DNA of 64,000 nt from Hyphomicrobiales bacterium (GCA_900473685.1 UCNE01000026.1:1-64000); one strand, 5' to 3'. Shown: positions 20,315-29,868, counted from the stretch's first letter. The notes: a model not told the origin generated them from the letters alone. Program-made: numbers and translations.

Positions 20315-21319
20315 ATGGACGCACGAAGATCCTCGGTGGCCATAGGGCTTATCGTCGTTGCGACACTGTTTGTCATTGTCGCCGGGCTTTTGCCCGGCGC
20401 AAAAATGCTGTCGATCGAGGCAGCGCTGCAGGCCCTTATAGCCCCCGACGGGAAGATTGAATCGATCCTGGTGTGGACACTCCGGCTGCCGAGAAGTCTT
20501 GCCGCAGCAACCGCCGGCGCAGGTCTTGCCGTCTCGGGTTACATCCTGCAGTCGCTGACACGCAACCCGCTTGCCGACCCCGGCATCACAGGCGTTACCG
20601 CCGGCGCAGTCGCGCCAATCGTCACCTGCTTCGTTTTCTTTCCGTCGATTTCCGGACATCTCTATCCGTTTGTCGGACTCGCCGGGGGGCTCGCCGCTGC
20701 GACGGTAACCTTCTGGGTCGCACGTGGTGGCACTGATAATCCTCTGCATCTGGCACTTGGGGGCGTGAGCGTCTCGCTCTTCCTGGGCGCGATTACGGTC
20801 TACGTCCTGCTGTTTGCCGGTCCGCAATCCACGGTTCTTCTGTTCTGGCTAGTCGGCGGATTCTCGGGCCGGTCGTGGGCCAACCTTCTCCAGATGTTGC
20901 CCTGGGTGTTGTCAGGTATACTGGGAGCCTTGATCCTTTATCGGGTGATCGGGATGTTTTCTCTCGATGATCGGTCTGCTGCCGGGATGGGCGTGCAGTT
21001 GGGATTCTGGAAGCCTGTTCTGCTCGTTCTTGGCATCTGCCCTGTTGCTGGTGTTGCTCCGGTCGCCGGGCCCGTCGCCTTCGTTGGATTGGCCGCACCG
21101 CATATCGCCCGTCTTCTACGACCCCGCGGCACAGGCTGGGAAATCGGACTGGCCGCCGCCATTGGATCGCTGATCGTGACCTCAGCCGACTTGATCGCCC
21201 GCACTATTGCTATTCCGAAGGAGCTCCCGGTCAGTATCATCACAGCGCTTCTTGGTGGACCGATCTTCGTCTACCTCATCCAGCGCGGCCGGCTGGATTT
21301 CAGGAGCGAGGGGCCATGA
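20315..21319 (+). CDS. FecCD-family ABC transporter permease
   Basis: Inner-membrane permease of about 334 residues with roughly nine or ten spans. LRLPRSLAAATAGAGLAVSG and the QSLTRNPLADPGITG motif are characteristic of BtuC/FecD proteins. The ATG at 20315 is used; a TTG four codons upstream is possible. The frame extends into the binding-protein gene only as a shadow. Its end overlaps the next permease (ATGA). Confidence 0.9.
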   Translation: MDARRSSVAIGLIVVATLFVIVAGLLPGAKMLSIEAALQALIAPDGKIESILVWTLRLPRSLAAATAGAGLAVSGYILQSLTRNPLADPGITGVTAGAVAPIVTCFVFFPSISGHLYPFVGLAGGLAAATVTFWVARGGTDNPLHLALGGVSVSLFLGAITVYVLLFAGPQSTVLLFWLVGGFSGRSWANLLQMLPWVLSGILGALILYRVIGMFSLDDRSAAGMGVQLGFWKPVLLVLGICPVAGVAPVAGPVAFVGLAAPHIARLLRPRGTGWEIGLAAAIGSLIVTSADLIARTIAIPKELPVSIITALLGGPIFVYLIQRGRLDFRSEGP

Positions 21320-22350
21320 TCCCAAAGGCTTCTGCCATCGGCCAGCCAAGCCCCTGGATTCTTCCAGCCGCGGTGACGCTCGTGCTGATTTCGTTCCTGT
21401 GCGCTGTGTTTCTCGGGATCGTCGATATTCCGGCGCGCGACGTCCTGTCCGCCTTGACCGGGAACGGTTCGCAAGAAGCGCGATCGATCATACTCGATAT
21501 CAGGTTGCCAAGGATCGTGACCGGCATTCTTGCGGGCGTTCAATTCGCGCTGGCTGGCCTGCTTCTCCAGACCATCACGCGCAACCCGCTCGCCGACCCT
21601 TCGCTCATGGGCGTCTCTCAAGGGGCCACCCTGACGGTGACGATGTTCCTGCTGTTCACGGTCTATCTCGCCAATCCGGACTCCCATTCCGTCAATGAAC
21701 TGCCCATCGCGTGGTTGCCGCCGGCCGGAATGGTGGGCGGCCTGATCGCGGGGGGCATCATCTATCTCCTGGCGTTTCGTCTTGATCTCAGCCCGCTGCG
21801 GATAACGCTCTGCGGCATCGCTGTTGGAGCCGTCATGCATGCTGTTGCCATTGGCCTTATCGCCGGCTGGGGCTCGGCAAGAATCGAGATCATCCTCGAG
21901 TGGATGTCGGGTAGTCTCTACGCCCGAACTTGGGATCATGCGCTTTTCCTGCTGCCATTCACGGCCGTTGGCCTTGCCACGCTTCCCTTGATTTATCGTC
22001 CGCTCGTTCTCCTGCGGTTTGATGCGACAGTGGCGCAGTCCTTCGGGCTATCCTATCGATGGCAGTTTTCTCTGGTTCTGCTGGTATCCTGCGCACTCGC
22101 CGCAAGCGCGGTTGGCGCGGTCGGACCGATCGTGTTCGTCGGCCTTATCGTGCCGCATCTGGCGCGTTTTCTTGCGGGCCGACATTTTCCCTTGGTTCTT
22201 CCACTCACCGTCGTCCTCGGCGCGGTCATTGTGACGCTCGGTGATTTGATCGGCCGTCTTGCCGGAGGGGCCGAAGAGGTCCCGATCGGCGTTGTCACTG
22301 CCCTCATGGGCGTACCCGTCCTGCTTGCGCTTTTGCGCAAAGTTCCTTGA
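21316..22350 (+). CDS. FecCD-family ABC transporter permease
   Basis: Second 344-residue permease with the same motifs (IRLPRIVTGILAGVQFALAG and QTITRNPLADPSLMG) and a conserved PHLARFL near the C-terminus. Starts inside the stop of the preceding permease, so translation is coupled. Together they form a heterodimeric BtuC-like channel. Confidence 0.9.
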   Translation: MIPKASAIGQPSPWILPAAVTLVLISFLCAVFLGIVDIPARDVLSALTGNGSQEARSIILDIRLPRIVTGILAGVQFALAGLLLQTITRNPLADPSLMGVSQGATLTVTMFLLFTVYLANPDSHSVNELPIAWLPPAGMVGGLIAGGIIYLLAFRLDLSPLRITLCGIAVGAVMHAVAIGLIAGWGSARIEIILEWMSGSLYARTWDHALFLLPFTAVGLATLPLIYRPLVLLRFDATVAQSFGLSYRWQFSLVLLVSCALAASAVGAVGPIVFVGLIVPHLARFLAGRHFPLVLPLTVVLGAVIVTLGDLIGRLAGGAEEVPIGVVTALMGVPVLLALLRKVP

Positions 22351-22359
22351 GATTTACCC

Positions 22360-23178
22360 ATGCCACTATCTTGCTCGCAATTGTCGGTAAATTACGGTCG
22401 CAGAAAAGCATTACACAACTTCTCCCTTGCCATGACGAAAGGAGAAATCCGCGCGCTCATCGGCCCGAACGGATCGGGGAAGAGTACTGCGCTTCAGGCC
22501 CTTGCCGGGTTGATCAAGCCATCGGAAGGAAGGGCGGATATCGAAGGCGCGGCGGTCGCGTCGATGTCAAGAAAGGCCATCGCGAAGAAGCTCGCGTTCC
22601 TGCCGCAACAGCCAGCCGCCCCAGACGAGATGACCATCGCACAGCTCGTCCGGCAGGGCCGCTTTCCACACGTCGGGCTATTTCGTTCCTATAACCGCCA
22701 CGACGAGCAAGCTATCGAGTGGGCGCTCGAAAGTACCGGGCTGGAACATCTTGCCGACAGGACGCTTCAAGAGCTCTCCGGTGGGGAACGACAGCGCGCG
22801 TGGATATCAGCGGCGCTGGCGCAAGAGGCCGGCATCCTTTTACTCGATGAGCCGACCTCGTTTCTCGACATCGGCTACCAGGTCGAAGTTCTCGATCTCG
22901 TACACCGCCTCAGCCGGGAGCGCGGGGTCACGATCGTCATGGCGATCCACGACATCAATCAAGCCATAGCCATCAGCGATCGCATATCGCTTCTGGAAAA
23001 AGGTGAACTGCGGTTTGATGGTGATCCCAGAGAACTGGCGAAGAGCGGGCTTATCGAAAAGACATTCCGGGTGAAAGGCAAGTTCGTTGAGGTCGGACCC
23101 GGCAAACCACCCCATTTCGACGTCGATCTTTTGAAGCTGTTGGACACGGGCGCACGAATACCCGGCAGGAAAATTTAA
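22360..23178 (+). CDS. FecE-type ABC transporter ATP-binding protein
   Basis: 272-residue ATPase with Walker A GPNGSGKST, signature LSGGERQR, Walker B ILLLDEPTSFLD and switch AIHDINQAI. Starts nine bases after the permease stop. Energises the FecBCD-type importer encoded upstream. Confidence 0.92.
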   Translation: MPLSCSQLSVNYGRRKALHNFSLAMTKGEIRALIGPNGSGKSTALQALAGLIKPSEGRADIEGAAVASMSRKAIAKKLAFLPQQPAAPDEMTIAQLVRQGRFPHVGLFRSYNRHDEQAIEWALESTGLEHLADRTLQELSGGERQRAWISAALAQEAGILLLDEPTSFLDIGYQVEVLDLVHRLSRERGVTIVMAIHDINQAIAISDRISLLEKGELRFDGDPRELAKSGLIEKTFRVKGKFVEVGPGKPPHFDVDLLKLLDTGARIPGRKI

Positions 23179-23253
23179 ACCGTTCTCACACGCACTACTT
23201 CAACCCACCACCGAATTTACGCCGCCCCCCTATGAATCGCATCGGAGACCGCA

Positions 23254-24015
23254 ATGAGCCAGACCGCCAACACCATCACCACCTGGTACGTTGATCCTGA
23301 CGCCGAGGACCGCATGTCAGATGGCCATGCCCCGATCTGGCGGCACCTGATCAATCTGATCGTCGAGCGTGATCTCTCCCAGAAAAGCGTGCTCGATTTC
23401 GGTTGCAATCAGGGTGGCCTGCTTCGGCATCTCTATGCGCTGCGCCCGTTCCGCAAAGCGCTCGGTATCGACATTGCCGAGCAGTCTGTCACCAAGGCCG
23501 AGGCGTTTAAGGGCAGCATTCCGGTGCAACACGCGGTTGGCGGAACACTGGAGGCTTGGGTCGAGGAGTTCGATATCGCGATCAGCCATGAGGTGATTTA
23601 TCTTGTCGAAGACATCGATGCGCATGCCGCCGATATCTTCAAGGCGCTGAAGCCCGGCGGCGTCTATTATGCCGTAACCGGATGTCACACCGACAATCCG
23701 CTCTGGCCAAAGTGGCGCGACCTGGTCGCCAAGCGCACGAACACCGTTGTCCAGGATAGGTCAATCACCGACTACGCAGCGACCTTCGCCAAGGCCGGCT
23801 TTGAGGTCTCCGCCCGGAAGCTGGAATATGACGGCTTCATTCCCTTCTACGCCGACGGCTGGACTCCCGATTTCGCGGATGCGCTGGATTACTACACCCA
23901 GACCAAGATCGTATTCCGTCTTGTCAAAAACGCTGGCCAGCCCGCCGCCGCGAAGGACGCAGCCCGTGCCGAAATGGAAGGCGGTGAGCCCGGCGAGGAT
24001 CGAGACCAGCGGTAA
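23254..24015 (+). CDS. Class I SAM-dependent methyltransferase
   Basis: 253 residues. SAM motif I is SVLDFGCNQGG at about 45-55, followed by a Rossmann-type core (ALGIDIAEQS, FDIAISHEVIYLV, LKPGGVYYAV). It lies 75 bases downstream of the ATPase on the same strand, probably in the operon. Acceptor unknown. The last 25 or so residues (after FRLVK) are low-complexity and read antisense through a decayed membrane-protein gene, so the native stop may have been lost. Confidence 0.8.
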   Translation: MSQTANTITTWYVDPDAEDRMSDGHAPIWRHLINLIVERDLSQKSVLDFGCNQGGLLRHLYALRPFRKALGIDIAEQSVTKAEAFKGSIPVQHAVGGTLEAWVEEFDIAISHEVIYLVEDIDAHAADIFKALKPGGVYYAVTGCHTDNPLWPKWRDLVAKRTNTVVQDRSITDYAATFAKAGFEVSARKLEYDGFIPFYADGWTPDFADALDYYTQTKIVFRLVKNAGQPAAAKDAARAEMEGGEPGEDRDQR

Positions 24016-24176
24016 CAGGATGAAGAAGAACAGCCCGTAGCCTGGCCGCCGCTGTCCGCGCCGGCTCCGCCCATGAGACCCATCGCGAAATAGGCGATCT
24101 CGACGAGCGCGATCCCATAGACCGCAGAGATCGCCAATGTCCCGGCCGATCTCAACGCGCTGCGCGCGGGCTGCAT
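23935..24176 (-). pseudogene. Frameshifted membrane-protein remnant
   Basis: On the minus strand, from an ATG at 24176 overlapping the end of the AraC gene, one frame reads hydrophobic AVYGIALVEIAYFAMGLMGG. After about 24050 the hydrophobic reading continues in the neighbouring frame as GLFFFILLPLVSILAGLTAF. Two adjacent membrane spans split by a one-base frameshift suggest a broken small membrane-protein gene, with its 3' end lost against the convergent methyltransferase. A chance hydrophobic shadow cannot be excluded. Confidence 0.45.
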
Positions 24177-25171
24177 CCGAACCGTTTTTTGAAGCTGCGA
24201 TTGAAATAAGAGATGTCGCTGAAGCCAACCTCGAGTGCGATATCACCGATGCGCTTGTCCTGGTACCGCGTGTCGGTCAGCATTGCCCTGGCGTCTTGCA
24301 GGCGCAGTTCCAGGATGCGTTCCGAGAAACTGCCCCCGGCGGACGACAACAGGTCTTGCACATAGCGGGTGGATAGACCGGTCTGCAAGCCGACCAGCGA
24401 CGCGGACAGCGCCGGATTGCGATAGTTGCTCCTGATCTTCTTCATCACCGCCTGCAAGCGCCCGGCGCGCAGGCCCCGCGTGCCGGCCAGTTCAGCGTCC
24501 TCGCCTTTCGCTCCAGTCGCCAGTCCCACCAGATCGACGATCGTGTCGCCGATATGATCGAGCAGTGCCGGTCCCGGCGCCAGGCTCATCCCGTCGACCA
24601 TGGTGAGATAGTTCTGAAGCAGCCCCAGCGCCTCATTGCCCGACCCGATCAGCAAGCCTTGTTTGTCCTCGATCCCGGCGAACCTGTCGTTCAGGATCTT
24701 CCTCGGTACGACGAGATTGGCCCAGACATTGTGATCGCCGCCGATGAACTGCTGAGGCTGGGAGGCATCGAGAAAGGCGCTGCCGGTGTTCATCACGACA
24801 TCGTTTGCTCCATAGGTTCCGCCGATGACCGACTGCCCGAGATTCATCACAAGCAGATAGGCATCAAGCGAATTGATACGGATGCTATGCCGGGTACGGG
24901 TTACGCGGTTTACCGTCCCCGACATCTTTGCCCAGGTCAGGTTACCGATTACCGCTGCCTGCAAGGTCGCCTCGAACGGCATTTCGGAGATGCCGACTTC
25001 GACCGCAGCCACTTCGGAATAATGTATGTCGCGCCAGAGGTGGAACCGCTCCCGATCGCTCAGATGCTCAGGCAGGTTCGCCGATGAGAATTCCTGTCTT
25101 GGCGGCACAGCCGGCCCTCCCGATAGCCTGACTTGCTTTTTACGGGAGCCGCTGACGCGAACGGCCGGCAT
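24152..25171 (-). CDS. AraC-family transcriptional regulator
   Basis: 339 residues. The N-terminal half is an AraC_binding_2-type sensor (VISGTYGANDVVMN region) and the C-terminal 100 residues carry the double helix-turn-helix, ending with IGDIALEVGFSDISYFNRSFKKRFGCSP. It converges on the importer/methyltransferase operon. Effector and targets are unknown. Confidence 0.87.
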   Translation of the reverse strand: MPAVRVSGSRKKQVRLSGGPAVPPRQEFSSANLPEHLSDRERFHLWRDIHYSEVAAVEVGISEMPFEATLQAAVIGNLTWAKMSGTVNRVTRTRHSIRINSLDAYLLVMNLGQSVIGGTYGANDVVMNTGSAFLDASQPQQFIGGDHNVWANLVVPRKILNDRFAGIEDKQGLLIGSGNEALGLLQNYLTMVDGMSLAPGPALLDHIGDTIVDLVGLATGAKGEDAELAGTRGLRAGRLQAVMKKIRSNYRNPALSASLVGLQTGLSTRYVQDLLSSAGGSFSERILELRLQDARAMLTDTRYQDKRIGDIALEVGFSDISYFNRSFKKRFGCSPRAAR

Positions 25172-25408
25172 GAAACGGCAGGCTCGGATACAAAGCTCCT
25201 AGCGGTTGGTCGCCAAGCTTTATCCCCGCGTTCCTGACCAATAATCATGCGCTCCTGCCCGTGTCGTCACCGCAAAGTATGACGCGCCAGAAAATCGCGC
25301 ACGATCGCTTCGGTTCTTCTTTGCCGAAGACAGGGCGGTAAATGGCGCGCTATGCTATAGCCGTTCAAGAACAACAGGTCGATTTTGTGGATGATGATGG
25401 GGTGAAGC

Positions 25409-26593
25409 GTGACGAGGCTTAATGCTGAACAACTGTCATCGATTATTGGCGACATCTATGATTGCGTTCTGGACCCTGATGGCTGGGTCAGCGTATTGAA
25501 CCGCATAACGCAGACAACCAATTCGGCTTATACGACCATTGCGCTCGCCAGCACGCAGGATAGTCATGGCCGCTTCGCCGCGCATTCGACCTGGGACGCC
25601 GAACAGATGCGCGTGCTTCAGGTCGAATACGGCTTCCATGACATTCCTGGCCTCATGCCCGCCGTCGTTGGCGATCTCGACACGCCGCTGACCACCCTGT
25701 CCTGTCTCAGCGAAGCCGAGCTGCGCACTACGCGATTCTATCGCGATTGGGCCGGACCGCAGGGTCTGCGCGAAGGCTGCATCGTCAAGTTCGTCGATAC
25801 CTCCGATCGCTTCGGGCTTCTCGGCACCACCATCTATGCAGACCGCGACGTGATCTCCGGTGAGGAGCAACGCTTCCTGGCCTTGCTCGCGCCGCATCTG
25901 CGTCGCGCGGCGCTCATCGGCGACCTGCTCGACCAGGCACGCGTCATGGCGCATTTCTATCGCGAGACACTGGGTGCACTCTCCACAGCCATCGTCTTCA
26001 CCGACGCCGAAGGCGGGCTTCTCTATGCCAATGCCAGCGCCGAGCGGATGCTGTCGGCCGAAGCGCCAATCCTGTCCCGCAACAGCGTGCTGCAACCGCA
26101 AAACCCCGGCATGGCCGGCGCGCTGCTGACCGCAATCGCTGCGGCATCCAATGCCGATGTCACGCTCGGCGCGCGCGGCATCGGCCTGCCGATCTCGGCG
26201 CCGGGAGAAGCCCCGGCCGTCGCCTATGTCTTGCCGCTCACCGCCGGCACGGCGCGCGCCGCCTTTCGTCCAGCGCGGGCCGCTGTTTTCGTCTCGACGA
26301 CGATCTCGGCGACGCCGATCCCCGAGGCCGTGTTGATAACCCTGTTCGACCTGACGCCCGCAGAGGCACGCGTTCTCCTCACGATCGGCAGCGGCGCGGG
26401 CGCGGCGGCGACGGCGCGGGCGCTGGGAATCGGCGAGAACACCTTGAAGACCCACCTCAATCGCATCTACGCCAAGACCGGGACGAGCCGGCAGCCCGAT
26501 CTCGTCAAGCTCATCGCCGACATCGGCGCCCCGTTGACCGTGTCCGGGCTCGATACGCCTGCCCGTCTGCTGGAAGACGGCGCGGCCGGATAG
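25409..26593 (+). CDS. LuxR-family transcriptional regulator
   Basis: 394 residues starting with GTG at 25409; the ATGs just upstream run into a stop after four codons. The N-terminal two thirds is a sensor region without an obvious named domain, perhaps PAS-like in the middle (IVFTDAEGGLLYANASAERML). The C-terminal LuxR helix-turn-helix (about 310-375) reads LTPAEARVLLTIGSG, GIGENTLKTHLNRIY and KTGTSRQPDLV. It precedes the RTX gene by 300 bases on the same strand and may control it. Confidence 0.85.
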   Translation: MTRLNAEQLSSIIGDIYDCVLDPDGWVSVLNRITQTTNSAYTTIALASTQDSHGRFAAHSTWDAEQMRVLQVEYGFHDIPGLMPAVVGDLDTPLTTLSCLSEAELRTTRFYRDWAGPQGLREGCIVKFVDTSDRFGLLGTTIYADRDVISGEEQRFLALLAPHLRRAALIGDLLDQARVMAHFYRETLGALSTAIVFTDAEGGLLYANASAERMLSAEAPILSRNSVLQPQNPGMAGALLTAIAAASNADVTLGARGIGLPISAPGEAPAVAYVLPLTAGTARAAFRPARAAVFVSTTISATPIPEAVLITLFDLTPAEARVLLTIGSGAGAAATARALGIGENTLKTHLNRIYAKTGTSRQPDLVKLIADIGAPLTVSGLDTPARLLEDGAAG

Positions 26594-26892
26594 ACCGGGC
26601 TCCGCCAATCCATTGGCACAGTCCCGGTCGCACGTACCGACTGAACGGGAGCCTTTTCGATCGGACGAGGTGGTGACCGCCGCTCGGGGAAGAAAAATCG
26701 ATAGCGCGTGTCCCCGTCCAAGAAGCGCGGGGCACTGTCCAAGATTTCCAAAACGCCCTGTGCGACAGCTGATGAAATTGTTCGTGAATTGCTTAGACCG
26801 CCGGAAGGCCTGGTTTCACTGCCGGCTTGGAGCTGGCCTCGATCCACCACCGCGCACCCTTTCGTCAGAACCAATATCAAGGAAACCACACA
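26594..26892. other. Gap before RTX gene, no gene seen
   Basis: About 300 bases between the LuxR-type regulator and the RTX protein. No convincing coding sequence or strong hairpin was found. It ends with an AAGGAAACC ribosome site before the ATG at 26893. Confidence 0.4.
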
Positions 26893-29694
26893 ATGCCGGT
26901 CAACATCACCACGCCGCAAACCAAAACATTCTATGTCGATGAATCGAACCAAGGCTGGGTCCTGACCTCCAGCGGCTCCATCACCTCCGCCGACGGCCAC
27001 GGCATCGTCAACAACGACGCGTTCCACGACAGCACCATCACGGTCGCCGGCGATATCGTCGCCAACGCCATGTACAAAAGCGGGATTCTTTCCAACGGCC
27101 CGCGTGCCACCCTCAAGGTCGAGGCCGGAGGGAGCATCCATGGCTATGGCGGCATTTCCTTTTACGGCGAGAACACCCAAGTCGAAAACTTCGGCAAGAT
27201 AACCGCCGTGAATGCCGGCATATACGGCAATGCGGCGGGGAGTAAGATCACCAATGCCGGTACGATCAATGCGAAATACGGCATCTATGTCGACAGTCCC
27301 GAAATTGGTGCCGGAAAGGCCGTCTACAACAGCGGCGTCATCACCGCCGATTACGGGGTTCTCGCGCAGAACAGCAGCTTCGAGCTCACCAACAAGACCA
27401 CGGGGGAGATCCATGGCAAGGTCGTCGCAGTGTCGCTGGGCGGCAACGACCATACGGATTACAACAATGTCAATAATTTCGGCCTGATCGAATCCGGCGG
27501 AATCGCGATACAGGGAAGCATCGGAAAAGACCTCATCGTAAACCACGGAACCATCAAAGGCGCCGTTGTCCTGGGAGCGGGCGACGACACATTTGACAAT
27601 CGCGATGGCACGATGACCTATTCGGTCAATGGCGGTGAAGGCGACGATACGTATGTCTTCGGGGCGACGGCGTTCACGATCGTTGAAGGCGGTGGAAACG
27701 ACACGATCGGGACGACAATCACGCGGACACTCGCGGACTTTACATCAATCGAGAATCTCCAACTGTACGGTAAGGCCAATATCAACGGCACCGGCAATGC
27801 GCAGCAGAATTACATTATCGGAAACGGCGGCAATAACGTTCTCGACGGCGGTGCCGACAATGTCGTGGATACCCTGCTCGGCGGAGAGGGAAACGACACC
27901 TATGTGTTGCGCGGCGGCACTGATATCGTCTTCGAAGATGGTGGCGCGGTTGGGAAAGCGAATACGGGAACGGACACCATCGTGTCGATGACAGACCGTA
28001 ACCTGGTGCAATACGAACGCATCGAAAACCTGACGATAACGGGCAATGCCGATGTCGCCTTGACGGGTAACGAATTGGCAAACGTCCTCACCGGCAATTC
28101 GGGCAAAAATTCGCTCGACGGCGGCGTGGAAGAGGGCGACGTCATCGATACGCTCAACGGCGGCGCAGGTGACGATACCTATTGGCTAGGTTCCGGGTAC
28201 GACAAGGTCATCGACAGCGCGGGCATGGACCTGATTGCCTCGGATATCAGCCGCAGCCTTGCCGACTATGCGACGATCGAAAAGTTGTCGCTGAGGGGCA
28301 ATGCCAACATTTCAGGCACCGGCAATGCCCTGGTGAATTTCATTAGCGGCAACAACGGCAACAACATTCTCGACGGCGGCGTCGATACGGTTACCGACAC
28401 ACTGATCGGGGGCGGCGGAAACGACATCTACATTCTCGGTTCCGGCACGGATACCGTGATCGACACGGCCGGCCACGACACCATCACCTCGACGATCACT
28501 CGCAGCCTTGCCAATTATGCGACGATTGAGGACCTGGGGTTGAAAGGCACGGCGAATATCAACGCGACGGGCAATGCGCTCGCCAATGTTATCGTAGGCA
28601 ATGCAGGCAACAACATCCTTGATGGCGGCAACGACAATGTCGTGGATACCTTGATGGGCGACGTCGACGGTATCAGCAGCAATGATACCTATGTTCTGCG
28701 CGCCGGATCCGATATCGTGATCGATGAGGGGGGTATAGACACGATTACCTCGACCATCTCCCGCAGCCTGATGTCCTATTCTGGCATCGAAAACCTGACG
28801 CTCGTGGGTAATGGCAACATCAATGCGACCGGTAACGCGCTTGCCAATGTGCTAACCGGCAATTCCGGCATGAACGCATTGAATGGCGGCGCCGGCAACG
28901 ACACCTATGTTCTCGGCGCCGGTTCGGACAAGGTTGTCGACAGCGCGGGCGTGGATACGATAACCTCCCTCGTCTCGCGCAACCTTTCCACCTATGCGAC
29001 GATCGAAAATCTCAAGCTCGTGGGTGTGTCCAATATCAATGCTACCGGCAACGCGCTGGCCAACACCCTTGCCGGCAATTCCGGGGCCAACACCCTTTCC
29101 GGCGGCGCTGGAAACGACGTTCTGATCGGCGGCGCAGGCGTCGATAAGCTGGATGGTGGGGCCAACACCGATACGGCATCCTACACGGGCGCTTCTGCCG
29201 GCGTCGTCGCCAATCTCGCCAATGCTTCAGCCAATACCGGCGACGCCAAGGGAGATAGCTATGTCTCGATCGAGAACCTGGCAGGCTCCAGCCACAATGA
29301 CACATTGACAGGCAATTCCGGCGTCAACGCACTGTACGGCGGTGCCGGCGCCGACAAACTAACCGGCGGCGCGGGCGCAGATACCTTCCTGTTCAAGGCA
29401 GTTGGCGATACCACCGTGGCGACCGCCGGCCAGGATACGGTCTTCGATTTCAGCCATGCGCAGGGCGACAAGATCGGCCTGTCGGGGTTCGATGCCAACA
29501 CGGCGCTGTCGGGTGACCAGGCTTTTGTCTTCAAGGGCACCGCTGCCTTTTCGGGTGGCAAGGGCGAACTGCATTTCGACAAGCAGGCCTCCGACACCTA
29601 TGTTTATGGCGATATCAACGGCGACAAGGTTGCCGATTTCGTCCTGCATTTCGACGATGCCATCGCCTTCCAGGCCAGCGACTTCATCCTCTAA
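26893..29694 (+). CDS. RTX / calcium-binding repeat protein, secreted or surface
   Basis: 933 residues without a classical signal peptide, consistent with type I secretion. About 1-230 is a beta-helix-like region with short repeats such as GSITSADGHGI and ITNAGTINAKYGIY. About 235-760 holds six long repeats of 70-90 residues, each with an IENLxLxG strand, a NATGNALAN segment, GNNxLDGG and a DTYVLGxGxDxV turn. Near the C-terminus are calcium-binding GGAGxDxL nonapeptides and a serralysin-like terminal domain. No secretion ABC/HlyD genes are adjacent. Probably an adhesin or biofilm matrix protein; no catalytic motif seen. Confidence 0.87.
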   Translation: MPVNITTPQTKTFYVDESNQGWVLTSSGSITSADGHGIVNNDAFHDSTITVAGDIVANAMYKSGILSNGPRATLKVEAGGSIHGYGGISFYGENTQVENFGKITAVNAGIYGNAAGSKITNAGTINAKYGIYVDSPEIGAGKAVYNSGVITADYGVLAQNSSFELTNKTTGEIHGKVVAVSLGGNDHTDYNNVNNFGLIESGGIAIQGSIGKDLIVNHGTIKGAVVLGAGDDTFDNRDGTMTYSVNGGEGDDTYVFGATAFTIVEGGGNDTIGTTITRTLADFTSIENLQLYGKANINGTGNAQQNYIIGNGGNNVLDGGADNVVDTLLGGEGNDTYVLRGGTDIVFEDGGAVGKANTGTDTIVSMTDRNLVQYERIENLTITGNADVALTGNELANVLTGNSGKNSLDGGVEEGDVIDTLNGGAGDDTYWLGSGYDKVIDSAGMDLIASDISRSLADYATIEKLSLRGNANISGTGNALVNFISGNNGNNILDGGVDTVTDTLIGGGGNDIYILGSGTDTVIDTAGHDTITSTITRSLANYATIEDLGLKGTANINATGNALANVIVGNAGNNILDGGNDNVVDTLMGDVDGISSNDTYVLRAGSDIVIDEGGIDTITSTISRSLMSYSGIENLTLVGNGNINATGNALANVLTGNSGMNALNGGAGNDTYVLGAGSDKVVDSAGVDTITSLVSRNLSTYATIENLKLVGVSNINATGNALANTLAGNSGANTLSGGAGNDVLIGGAGVDKLDGGANTDTASYTGASAGVVANLANASANTGDAKGDSYVSIENLAGSSHNDTLTGNSGVNALYGGAGADKLTGGAGADTFLFKAVGDTTVATAGQDTVFDFSHAQGDKIGLSGFDANTALSGDQAFVFKGTAAFSGGKGELHFDKQASDTYVYGDINGDKVADFVLHFDDAIAFQASDFIL
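27590..29130 (+). repeat. Six long in-gene repeats of the RTX protein
   Basis: The SIENLxL-type motif recurs at about 27747, 28018, 28272, 28521, 28783 and 29000, with spacings of about 217-271 bases. Neighbouring units differ mainly by insertions after LDGG. Nucleotide similarity between units is visible, making this a site for unit gain or loss by recombination. Confidence 0.75.
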
Positions 29695-29710
29695 CCACTA
29701 TTTGGGCCGG

Positions 29711-29742
29711 CTGACGGGAGGTCGATTGCGACCTTCCGTCAG
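29711..29742 (+). terminator. Stem-loop after RTX gene
   Basis: Fourteen-base arms (29711-29724 and 29729-29742) with one G-T pair and a four-base loop begin 17 bases after the RTX stop. No T-run follows, so termination may need Rho or the hairpin may only protect the 3' end. Confidence 0.5.
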
Positions 29743-29832
29743 GAGCTTCAAATCCGGCTTACAGTACGCTCGGGCCGTTTTCCGTCAGCGATGCGAAAAT
29801 ACAGCCGATATCCACTCTCCGATTCAAATAGC

Positions 29833-29868
29833 CGCTTGTGGTGCGGTCGCGTTCCCGCACCACAAGCG
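29833..29868. repeat. Perfect 14-base inverted repeat
   Basis: CGCTTGTGGTGCGG (29833-29846) and its exact reverse complement (29855-29868) are separated by eight bases, about 150 bases before the IS110-type remnant. It may be a terminator stem, a recombination site or part of the element's end. Confidence 0.6.

Noticed and set aside
20273-20827. Minus-strand frame of 184 codons opposite the FecCD permease
   Set aside because: Antisense to a clear membrane permease; charged, glycine-rich low-complexity translation.
25436-26608. Minus-strand frame of 390 codons opposite the LuxR-type regulator
   Set aside because: The plus-strand frame has a clear LuxR helix-turn-helix; the antisense frame is low-complexity and lacks motifs.
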